Of a stretch of DNA of 8,849 bases, positions 1 through 5,503 are shown piece after piece. Source of the DNA: RGIG6353 sp964558655 (lineage in GTDB: Bacteria > Bacillota > Clostridia > Oscillospirales > SIG627); the NCBI GenBank assembly GCA_964558655.1, contig CAZLEX010000044.1:1-8849 (forward strand), written 5' to 3'. Position numbers and translations under genes: made by a program. The notes under the pieces were generated by a model. The model ran no database searches. It had not been told where the DNA came from and saw nothing but the letters and a program-made list of their open reading frames with translations. How positions within the stretch are numbered: the stretch's first letter is position 1; each line of letters starts with the position of its first letter.

Positions 1-319
1 AGTAACTGTCGGTGTAGTTACCCACCGAAACATAATCACGACCGAGTCTTGAAAGATCTTTGACCATCACCGTAGTGACATATCCCATTTCAATATCGCT
101 CAGCATTGCCTGAAATGCCGGACGGTTGAAATTCGTACCGGTATAACCGTCGTCACAGTAGTGCTTGGTATTGGTAAGCCCCAATTCTTTTGCCTTTTGA
201 GATAACAGTTTCTTTTGGTTGGCGATGGAGTTACTCTCGCTTTCCGTACCGTCATCACGGGAAAGGCGGCAATATAACGCCGTAATCCCCGTATTTTCTT
301 TTTTATTCTTCGACTGCAT
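1..319 (-). CDS. Large serine recombinase (TnpX/TndX-like), N-terminal part, truncated by window edge
   Basis: The visible 106 residues are the start of a serine-recombinase catalytic domain. Residues 15-20 read LYCRLS, with Ser20 the expected nucleophile. Further on are SNSIANQ (residues 29-35), DDGYTGTNFNRP (56-67) and VKDLSRLGRDY (86-96), whose arginines belong to the active site. This pattern is typical of the large serine recombinases that excise and integrate Tn4451-like transposons and integrative elements of Clostridia. The start is the ATG at 317-319, preceded on the minus strand by GGAGGACAATA, a strong ribosome site. The gene continues beyond base 1, so its zinc-ribbon/coiled-coil DNA-binding part and the element end cannot be seen. 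It is very probably the mobility gene of the element that also contains tnpV near 5 kb. Confidence 0.93.
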   Translation of the reverse strand, partial: MQSKNKKENTGITALYCRLSRDDGTESESNSIANQKKLLSQKAKELGLTNTKHYCDDGYTGTNFNRPAFQAMLSDIEMGYVTTVMVKDLSRLGRDYVSVGNYTDSY

Positions 320-345
320 TATTGTCCTCCTTGCCAAAAGCAAAA

Positions 346-375
346 ACGGACTCCCGAAAAATATCGGAAGTCCGT
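346..375 (-). terminator. Rho-independent terminator hairpin just upstream of the recombinase start
   Basis: Bases 346-357 pair with 364-375 (12 bp with one C-A mismatch) around a 6-base loop. On the minus strand the stem is followed by TTTTTGCTTTT. The recombinase ribosome site begins only about 15 bases farther on. It therefore either ends an upstream minus-strand transcript or attenuates the recombinase. No minus-strand gene now lies directly upstream. Confidence 0.65.
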
Positions 376-479
376 GAATATAAAAATATTCTGTTATGTC
401 GAAGCCAAGCAGACCGTTTATGGACAGGTTTGCACCCAACAGTACTTGTTAAATATACCCTAAAACCTTGTGATCGAAT

Positions 480-512
480 TTTACACCCCTGTAAATACAA
501 AAAATTTGTAAA
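480..512. promoter_or_regulatory. Two adjacent palindromes, candidate operator of the XRE regulator
   Basis: TTTACA-cccc-TGTAAA (480-495) is followed at once by TACAAA-aaa-TTTGTA (496-510). The half-site TGTAAA recurs directly at 507-512. Both perfect inverted repeats lie just upstream of the -35 box of the promoter at 527-555, a usual place for an autoregulatory operator of a small HTH repressor. Binding by the adjacent regulator is inferred from position only. Confidence 0.5.
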
Positions 513-526
513 CACCAACTTTTATA

Positions 527-555
527 TTGAAAATACAGATAAAATATGGTATAAT
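527..555 (+). promoter_or_regulatory. Sigma-A promoter of the defence operon
   Basis: TTGAAA (527-532), a 17-base spacer and a perfect TATAAT (550-555) lie about 30 bases before the XRE start codon. No other convincing promoter or terminator is seen before the terminator at 4682-4736, so this promoter probably serves the whole row from the regulator to the reverse transcriptase. Confidence 0.75.
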
Positions 556-585
556 AATGTCGAATTAAAATAACGGAGGTATTTG

Positions 586-801
586 ATGAAAGTATCTTAT
601 GATAAACTGTGGAAAATTTTAATAGACAAGAAAATGAAAAAATATCAATTGCGTGAGCAAGCACATATAAGCAGCAATTCGGTAGCAAAGTTAAGCAAAG
701 ACGAACCGGTCAGTATGGAAATACTTATGAAAATATGCACCTTGTTTAATTGTGATATAGGAGATATTTGCGAATTCTATACAGAGCATGGCGAGGATTA
801 A
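586..801 (+). CDS. Small XRE-family (Cro/CI-type HTH) transcriptional regulator
   Basis: A 71-residue single-domain DNA-binding protein. The order 'V-Y-KLWK-L-DKKM-K--LR----IS-N-VAKL-KDE-VSMEILMKIC--F-CDIGDI-E' is the compact Cro/CI helix-turn-helix often found ahead of cytosine methyltransferase and restriction genes in Firmicutes, where it acts as a controller or autorepressor. The start is the ATG at 586, because GGAGG at 575-579 then has a 6-base spacing; an adjacent in-frame TTG at 583 is too close. It is the first gene of the operon, 3 bases before the vsr remnant, with a strong promoter and two palindromes upstream. Its targets are inferred: most likely its own promoter and hence the whole defence operon. 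Confidence 0.85.
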   Translation: MKVSYDKLWKILIDKKMKKYQLREQAHISSNSVAKLSKDEPVSMEILMKICTLFNCDIGDICEFYTEHGED

Positions 802-804
802 CCG

Positions 805-1002
805 ATGCAAAAAACAAAAGAACAGATTTCATATAATATGAAACAGGTCAAAAACAAAGACTCGAAAATCGAAATTCTGTTAAGAAAAGAACTTGGGAGC
901 AGAGGTTTAAGATACCGAAAAAACACAAACAAAGTATTCGGACATCCCGATATTGCTTTTATAGGCAAAAAAATCGCCGTCTTTTGCGACAGTGGGTGTT
1001 GA
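805..1002 (+). pseudogene. vsr: Very short patch repair endonuclease (Vsr), truncated N-terminal fragment
   Basis: Vsr nicks next to T:G mismatches made by deamination of 5-methylcytosine and normally accompanies a cytosine-5 methyltransferase. The 65 residues show the family's N-terminal pattern: ISYNMKQVKNKDSKIEILLRK, then LGSRGLRYRKN, GHPDIAF (Asp49 corresponds to the catalytic Asp51 of E. coli Vsr) and KKIAVFCDS. In intact homologues the next residues are an E/G-FWHG segment with a catalytic His, followed by about 70 more residues. Here the frame reads Gly-Cys-stop right after CDS. No FWHG segment is found in the other frames nearby, so this is a real 3' truncation, not a simple frameshift. 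The start ATG at 805 has GAGG at 793-796. The matching methyltransferase, itself truncated at the other end, lies 1.2 kb downstream. Confidence 0.88.
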
Positions 1003-1025
1003 AAACATTAAAACCGAGGTGTGAT

Positions 1026-1784
1026 ATGGCAATAAATAACTGGACAAGAGAAGAAGAAATCATAGTTTTTAATCTTTATTGTAAAATACCTTTTAAATCA
1101 TCATCTAAAAATCATCCTGAGGTAATTAAAATTGCCAATTTAATTGGCAGGACTCCGAGTGCTGTAAATATGAAAATTGGTAATTTTGGTAGTTTTGATG
1201 AGAATTTAAAAAAACAGGGTATTGTCGGACTTCAAAATGCGAGTAAACTTGATAGAGAAATTTTCATTGAGTTTAATAATAAATGGGACGAATTATCGTA
1301 CGAAAGCGAAAAACTACTTGCCACATATAAAGGTAATAATCTATTAGAAGAAGTCAAAATACCTCAAGGCTCGGAAATAGAAATGACTATTAAACAACGA
1401 GTTAATCAACAATTCTTTCGAGAATCAGTACTAACATCATATCAAAAATCTTGTTGTATAACAGGCTTGTCAAACACAGAACTGCTTGTCGCAAGCCATA
1501 TTAAGCCTTGGAAAGTAAGTACAAGTGTTGAAAAAACAAATCCTAGAAACGGCCTTTGCCTAAATTCATTGCACGATAAAGCATTTGATCGTGGTTTTAT
1601 TACAATATCAGAGGATTATAAAATAATCGTATCAAATGAAATTAAGGATGTTTTTAACGGTCAAACAGTTGAAAACTTTTTCAAGGTGTTTGACGGCAAA
1701 AGTATTATTTTGCCAGAAAAGTTTTTGCCAGAAAAAACATTTATACAGTATCATAACGAATGTATATACGAAAATTGGAAATAG
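1026..1784 (+). CDS. HNH endonuclease, restriction-enzyme type (HNH_2-like)
   Basis: 252 residues. The C-terminal half carries an HNH nuclease domain: FRESVL (residues 131-136), SCCITG (142-147, Cys143/Cys144), ASHIKPW with His158, N-x-RNGLCL with Asn175, then LHDKAFDRGFITI with Asp184/Asp188. This ordering is that of HNH nucleases used as type II or related restriction enzymes. The N-terminal region (WTREEE, a conserved HPEVIKIA, GRTPSAV, then GI-GLQNAS) resembles the DNA-recognition half common in such proteins. The start is the ATG at 1026 with GAGGTG at 1016-1021; an open frame extends 14 codons further up but without a better ribosome site. In a 60-base sample (1201-1260) it is about one third G+C. 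It is inserted exactly between the truncated vsr and truncated methyltransferase. Site specificity cannot be read from the sequence. Confidence 0.85.
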   Translation: MAINNWTREEEIIVFNLYCKIPFKSSSKNHPEVIKIANLIGRTPSAVNMKIGNFGSFDENLKKQGIVGLQNASKLDREIFIEFNNKWDELSYESEKLLATYKGNNLLEEVKIPQGSEIEMTIKQRVNQQFFRESVLTSYQKSCCITGLSNTELLVASHIKPWKVSTSVEKTNPRNGLCLNSLHDKAFDRGFITISEDYKIIVSNEIKDVFNGQTVENFFKVFDGKSIILPEKFLPEKTFIQYHNECIYENWK

Positions 1785-1786
1785 GT

Positions 1787-2176
1787 ATGGATAAATCTTT
1801 TATACTTCCAGAATTAGAAAAAAACGCAATATTTTTACCTGCATCACAACGAAAAAAGGGCAAATCAATTCACGGTTGTAACAATGAATTGTATGTTTTA
1901 TATTACAACAATGATGCAAATTGCAGAAACGGTTGCTTTGAAATTCAAATAATAAGCAGAGAGATATTAAAAAAATTATTTGCAATAACAAAAAATGATT
2001 ATCATTCATTTTTTTCGCAACTATCGATTTTCTGTGAAAGCAGGTATGTAAATAGAGGTGGTGCAGATTTTGATGAATTGTATTCAATATATAACTCTGC
2101 GGATTTTATAGTTTCAAGAGACGGTGCTATAAAAGACGAATTTCATTTTATTAAGGAATGGATATTAAATTCGTAA
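1787..2176 (+). CDS. Hypothetical protein, partner of the HNH endonuclease
   Basis: A 129-residue protein that I do not recognise. It has no signal peptide, membrane segment or nuclease motif that I can name. It looks like a soluble mixed alpha/beta protein with recognisable patches: FLPASQRKKGK near residue 15, ELYVLYYNND near 34, FEIQII near 50, SRYVNRGGADFDELY near 88, and a C-terminal FHFIKEWI. The start is taken as the ATG at 1787, two bases after the HNH stop codon, which suggests translational coupling; GGAAATAGG just before it is a weak ribosome site. An ATG at 1760 in the same frame would overlap the HNH gene and has no better site. Context suggests it moved as one unit with the HNH gene, perhaps as a specificity, inhibitor or immunity partner. 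That role is inference. Confidence 0.72.
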   Translation: MDKSFILPELEKNAIFLPASQRKKGKSIHGCNNELYVLYYNNDANCRNGCFEIQIISREILKKLFAITKNDYHSFFSQLSIFCESRYVNRGGADFDELYSIYNSADFIVSRDGAIKDEFHFIKEWILNS

Positions 2177-2177
2177 A

Positions 2178-3017
2178 ATCTTTTGCAAAACACACCGCCA
2201 CAATTTTCCGAACACAGTTCTCTTTGAAGGCGATATAAAGAACGTTAATGCTTCGGATATACCCGATTTTGATGTTATGACCGCAGGTTTTCCCTGTCAA
2301 TCGTTTTCGGTATGCGGTAACGGAAAAGGCTTTGCAGATGAGCGAGGCAATCTGTTCTTTGAAATAATGCGAATTGCCGATGTGAAAAATCCGCAAGTCA
2401 TTTTCCTTGAAAATGTAGCAAATCTTACCGAACACGATAACGGAAAAACCTTTAATCGAATTCATAACGAATTGGTCGAGCGTAATTATTATATTCGTTA
2501 TATAATCGCAGATGCCTGTAATTACGGTATTCCGCAACACAGAACAAGGACATATATCGTCGCTTTCAAAGATTTCGATATGTGCAATTCGTTTTCATTT
2601 CCCGAAGAACAACCGCTTGAAAAACACATCTTTGATATTATTGATCGTTCCGTTAAATCGGAGGACAAGTTTTATCTAAGAGAAGATTCCGTACAATATC
2701 GAAAAATGGATTCCGCAATCACGGATAACAATCAAATTTACAGATTTTCCGATTACGGTATTCAAAAAAGCAAGGATGGAATTTGTTTTACGCTGAAAGC
2801 AAATATGGGTACTTGGCACGACCGTGTGCCGATTATTCGAGATAATTTCGGAATTCGAACCATAACACCGAAAGAATGCCTTGCTTTACAGGGCTTTCCG
2901 CCGTTATTTGATTTTCCTGATATTCCGATAAAGAGTATGTACAAGCAGTGCGGAAATACGGTGGTTGTGCCGGTGATTGTCGAAATAGCAAAAAAATTGT
3001 TTAGCGATGTTATTTAA
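2178..3017 (+). pseudogene. DNA (cytosine-5) methyltransferase, N-terminally truncated
   Basis: The frame is open from about 2169 and matches C5-methyltransferases from NFPNTVLFEGDI onward. Visible motifs: IV GFPCQSFS with the catalytic Cys at codon 2295-2297, VI LENVANL (codons from 2406), VIII QHRTRTYIVAF, IX ITPKECLALQGFP and X KQCGNTVVVPVI. A target-recognition stretch of about 95 residues lies between VIII and IX, including TLKANMG. What is missing is the first 50 or so residues with motif I (the D-F-x-G-x-G SAM-binding loop). The first in-frame ATG at 2277 falls inside motif IV and has no Shine-Dalgarno sequence. The protein could hardly bind SAM, so I call it a remnant. The 5' loss mirrors the 3' loss of vsr upstream; the HNH pair occupies the gap. 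Sampled 60-base stretches run about 35-50% G+C, above the HNH and RT genes. Confidence 0.87.
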
Positions 3018-3057
3018 AAAGCCAATAATGCTTATTAAAACAGAAAAGAGGATGTGT

Positions 3058-4557
3058 ATGATAAAAACATATTCGGATTGTATGAACGAAATATCTTCCG
3101 ATGATTTATATAAAGGATTATTGGCGTATGGACTTTTTACAGAAAAACTTCCGCCTATATTTACTTCAGAAGAATTCTACAAATATAGTTTATCATTGAA
3201 TCAATCTTTTCCCAAACACGAACAAGGTTTTATTAGTTTTGATTCAATGAGAGACATAAATATTCCCAGATCTTTTGGAATACCTAATCCAATGGCATAT
3301 CAGCGATTGTGTGCTTGCCTAAAAGATCATTGGGATGAAATTAAGGACCATTTTAGCATTCAAACAATCCATAATAACCATAAAATCAGCAGAATTCATA
3401 TAAGAAAACATAAAAAAACTGATATGCTTTTTAAGATGAATTATAATAATTGGGAAACCGACGATTCGCCTGTCCCTAATATTTTGATAGGAAAGAAATA
3501 TATGGTTAGTGCGGATATTTCAACTTGTTTTCCGAGTATGTATACACACGCTATCGGTTGGGCTATTGTGGGCAAAGAAAATGCTAAAAACAATCGTTCG
3601 GATGCTTTTTGGTATAATGAATTAGACCGCTATTGTAGAGCGTTAAAATTTGGCGAAACTCATGGTTTTATTATTGGTCCTCACACCTCAAATTTACTAT
3701 CGGAAATCATATTGACCGTTGTTGATTACCACTTGAGTAATCAGGGCTGGGAATACATACGCAATATTGATGACTATACTTGCTATGTAGAAACATACGA
3801 AAAAGCACAACAATTTTTAACAAAATTGACTGCTGAATTAAGGTGTTTTGATTTACCACTTAATTATAAAAAGACAAAAATTGAAGAATTACCGGTCGCC
3901 ACTACAAAACATTGGGTTCGACAATTAAATTCATTTGATTTTACAACATCTTACGGAAAAGTGAATTATAAAAAGGTTCAATCATATTTAGATATGGCAG
4001 TTGGATTAATGGAGGAAAACGGAAAAAATGCAGCAATCTTAAATTATGCCATCAAGGTATTATCCAGTCAAACATTAACCTATAATGCAAAACAATACTG
4101 TGCAAAAACAATTCTTCATTTTGCCGCTATATATCCATATCTTATACCATTACTCGATGAATATGTCTTTGTTCCATACGAAGTTTCGCAAGAAAATATA
4201 CAATCATTTGTAGATACTATATTTTCTTCGAATTCAAAAATAAATAATTACGAAGCAATGATATATGCCATATTTTTTTCTTTGAAATATAATTTTGATA
4301 TTAAGGATTTGGATATTGATTATGTTATTGCAAAAGATAGTTGCTTGTTAAAATGCTTTTGCTTTTTGTATTACCGAAAGAGAAAAGATGCTTTAGCATT
4401 AGAAAAACTTAAATCTCACGCAGAGAAACTTGCAAATGAATCATTTGATCAGAATTGGTTGTTTGTTTATGAAGCATTACCAAAAGAAAAACTTAGTGGT
4501 GCTTGGAAATCTATGAAAAAGCAAAATATTTCATTTCTAAAACAAGAATATCGCTAA
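3058..4557 (+). CDS. Defence-type reverse transcriptase (Abi/UG family, DRT-like)
   Basis: 499 residues. RT motif A is SADISTCFPSMYTHAIGWA with catalytic Asp153. The stretch GFIIGPHTSNLLSEIIL from residue 203 is the motif-B region typical of the Abi/UG ('unknown group') reverse transcriptases, not of retron or group II intron RTs. Motif C reads YIRNIDDYTCY, giving catalytic Asp238/Asp239 in the order Asn-Ile-Asp-Asp instead of Tyr-x-Asp-Asp. LNYKKTKI and WVRQL follow as the usual next motifs. About 180 residues after the RT core look all-helical and end with QNWLFVYE, like the helical-repeat tails of AbiA/AbiK/DRT proteins. No integrase, protease or intron maturase domain is seen. The start ATG at 3058 has AGAGG at 3047-3051 with 6-base spacing; ATGs at 3007, 3028 and 3052 are less well placed. 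It lies 40 bases after the methyltransferase stop and is the last gene of the operon. The likely role is abortive or template-free DNA synthesis against phage. The exact DRT class cannot be assigned by eye. Confidence 0.88.
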   Translation: MIKTYSDCMNEISSDDLYKGLLAYGLFTEKLPPIFTSEEFYKYSLSLNQSFPKHEQGFISFDSMRDINIPRSFGIPNPMAYQRLCACLKDHWDEIKDHFSIQTIHNNHKISRIHIRKHKKTDMLFKMNYNNWETDDSPVPNILIGKKYMVSADISTCFPSMYTHAIGWAIVGKENAKNNRSDAFWYNELDRYCRALKFGETHGFIIGPHTSNLLSEIILTVVDYHLSNQGWEYIRNIDDYTCYVETYEKAQQFLTKLTAELRCFDLPLNYKKTKIEELPVATTKHWVRQLNSFDFTTSYGKVNYKKVQSYLDMAVGLMEENGKNAAILNYAIKVLSSQTLTYNAKQYCAKTILHFAAIYPYLIPLLDEYVFVPYEVSQENIQSFVDTIFSSNSKINNYEAMIYAIFFSLKYNFDIKDLDIDYVIAKDSCLLKCFCFLYYRKRKDALALEKLKSHAEKLANESFDQNWLFVYEALPKEKLSGAWKSMKKQNISFLKQEYR

Positions 4558-4585
4558 TTTAGCAAGTTGATTTTTAAAAAGTAGG

Positions 4586-4656
4586 TCTTAGGTGTCCCTA
4601 ACGAGTAATTTACTGTTTTTGCACGAAGTGGAGTAAAAACAGTCTGCTCGCTAAGA
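4586..4656 (+). other. Nested hairpin structure downstream of the RT: candidate ncRNA or oriT-like element
   Basis: Four pairings nest without conflict: TCTTAG 4586-4591 with CTAAGA 4651-4656; CGAG 4602-4605 with CTCG 4647-4650; ACTGTTTTT 4612-4620 with AAAAACAGT 4635-4643; and CAC 4622-4624 with GTG 4628-4630 closing a GAA triloop. The structure fills the gap between the RT stop (4557) and the operon terminator (from 4674), where no gene fits. It lacks a T tract of its own, so it is not a plain terminator. It may be an RNA made with the RT, a transfer-origin hairpin of the mobile element, or a DNA site. Function is unknown. Confidence 0.45.
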
Positions 4657-4673
4657 TAATGCAGAAAAAAACG

Positions 4674-4751
4674 GCAACACAAAAAGCAAAGGCACAATCG
4701 GCAGATTTATTGTCCGTCGGTTGTGCCTTTGCTTTTGTTTTATGGTGTTGC
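4674..4751. terminator. Bidirectional terminator between the RT operon and the tnpV operon
   Basis: A perfect 16-bp stem pairs 4682-4697 (AAAAGCAAAGGCACAA) with 4721-4736 around a 23-base loop. An outer GCAACAC (4674-4680) can pair with GTGTTGC (4745-4751). On the plus strand TTTTGTTTTA follows; on the minus strand the outer stem is followed by CGTTTTTTT. It separates two converging operons, and its right arm overlaps the last codons of the small minus-strand gene that stops at 4740. Confidence 0.85.
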
Positions 4752-4913
4752 AATCTTAACTTTTTTCTTCTTGAAACGCAAGATTTTGAGTAGCGTATCG
4801 TCTATTCCGTCTGTGTATTTACCATCCGAAATAAGAGCATTTTTCTTTGAAATCAGGCTCTCGATTATCAAACTTCTTTCATCATCGGTAAGATAAAAAT
4901 AGTATTGGCTCAT
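4740..4913 (-). CDS. Small conserved-type protein coupled to tnpV
   Basis: 57 residues, beginning MSQYYFYLTDDERSLIIESL, with DGKYTDGIDDTLLKIL in the middle and a Lys-rich tail (RFKKKKVKI). Its ATG at 4911-4913 overlaps the tnpV stop by 4 bases (ATGA), so it is probably translated by reinitiation. The pattern 'Y-F-LTDDE---I---L' followed by a second 'TD-IDDTLLKIL' helix resembles short accessory ORFs found next to tnpV in clostridial integrative elements. I cannot give it a function. Two short helices with acidic and basic faces suggest a small soluble or DNA-associated protein. It ends in the bidirectional terminator. Confidence 0.75.
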   Translation of the reverse strand: MSQYYFYLTDDERSLIIESLISKKNALISDGKYTDGIDDTLLKILRFKKKKVKIATP

Positions 4914-5281
4914 ACAAAAATCACTTCCGCATTTACGATTTCAGTTGCTCGGTTACGGATGTTATTCATTTTCCGTACCCATTCTATAGGCGAATTTCCT
5001 TTCAAATTTTCCGTAACATTCTCATTTTCGGCAAGTGATTTTACCGTCTGCTCAAACAGTTTTTCTGCTTGGTTTTCAATGTCAGCAAGATAATTGTCGA
5101 GTGTTCCGGCAGTTAGCAAATTATAATACCTGACTTTGTGACGCTCTTTAAGATACCGTCTGTGTCGCTCACCCCATACGCCAATTTCATAATCTTTTTC
5201 ATCTAGAAGTGTAACACAAGGTAATCTGTAATCGCCTTGCATTTCGTACTGTCCGCCTTGTTGTTCAAATAATGTAGTCAT
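4910..5281 (-). CDS. tnpV: Transposon-encoded protein TnpV
   Basis: 123 residues matching the TnpV family first described in Tn4451: LFEQQGGQY near the N-terminus, DYRLPCVTL, then IGVWGERHRRYLKERHKV, YYNLLTAGTLDNYLADI, a helical stretch with QAEKLFE, and the C-terminal signature WVRKMNNIRNRATEIVNAE. The family's molecular role is not established; it is a hallmark of Tn4451-like and integrative elements of Clostridia and usually sits near their large serine recombinase. The start is the ATG at 5279-5281, which has a strong AGGAGG (5288-5293, minus strand). The frame stays open 63 codons farther upstream, but that part runs through a terminator and has no ribosome site. First gene of a two-gene minus-strand operon. 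Confidence 0.93.
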   Translation of the reverse strand: MTTLFEQQGGQYEMQGDYRLPCVTLLDEKDYEIGVWGERHRRYLKERHKVRYYNLLTAGTLDNYLADIENQAEKLFEQTVKSLAENENVTENLKGNSPIEWVRKMNNIRNRATEIVNAEVIFV

Positions 5282-5309
5282 AATAAACCTCCTTGATTTT
5301 GATATGCTT

Positions 5310-5315
5310 ATTATA
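5310..5315 (-). promoter_or_regulatory. Candidate -10 box for tnpV
   Basis: On the minus strand TATAAT (complement of 5310-5315) lies about 30 bases upstream of the tnpV ATG and some 17 bases before AGGAGG. No good -35 box is found at 16-18 bases, so the promoter is either weak or activator-dependent, or the call is chance. Confidence 0.4.
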
Positions 5316-5420
5316 AACCAAGTTGAAACAAAAGACGAATGTGCGGATTTATTTTTGAAGATAGTGTTCAACCGCAGGAATACTTGATTTTCACCAAATC
5401 CCTTATGAATATCCGTACCA

Positions 5421-5457
5421 AAAAGCCTATGATGGAATAATTCCATCATAGGCTTTT
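5421..5457. terminator. Strong terminator downstream of the nitroreductase
   Basis: A perfect 17-bp stem pairs 5421-5437 (AAAAGCCTATGATGGAA) with 5441-5457 around a TAA loop. The plus strand continues GTTTTTTTA and the minus strand ends the stem in TTTTT, so it can act both ways. It ends the arsR-nitroreductase transcript coming from the right and insulates tnpV. It probably marks the host side of the element boundary. Confidence 0.85.
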
Positions 5458-5503
5458 GTTTTTTTATCAATACATCGCAAGAATAATATTCAAGACATTA
5501 CGT

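Noticed and set aside
396..452. Short plus-strand frame MSKPSRPFMDRFAPNSTC
   Set aside because: Eighteen codons without a Shine-Dalgarno sequence and with no nearby promoter; probably chance. The stretch 376-480 otherwise holds nothing I can support.
322..573. Plus-strand open frame of 83 codons upstream of the XRE gene
   Set aside because: It runs through the terminator hairpin, both palindromes and the promoter boxes, has no ribosome site of its own and no recognisable protein pattern.
984..1025. Longer start for the HNH gene (14 extra codons)
   Set aside because: The extension overlaps the vsr remnant, and the ATG at 1026 has a well-placed GAGGTG, so the shorter start is preferred.
2277..2279. 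ATG as true start of a complete small methyltransferase
   Set aside because: It falls inside motif IV, has no ribosome site, and clear family sequence continues upstream in the same frame to about 2190, so this is a truncated gene, not a short one.
3058..4557. Retron or group II intron RT
   Set aside because: No msr/msd-like inverted repeats upstream (only 40 bases to the previous gene), no maturase or HNH tail on the RT, and motif B is of Abi/UG type.
5282..5470. Extended N-terminus of TnpV (63 more codons)
   Set aside because: The extra region translates a 17-bp terminator hairpin and intergenic DNA; the strong AGGAGG at 5288-5293 fixes the start at 5281.
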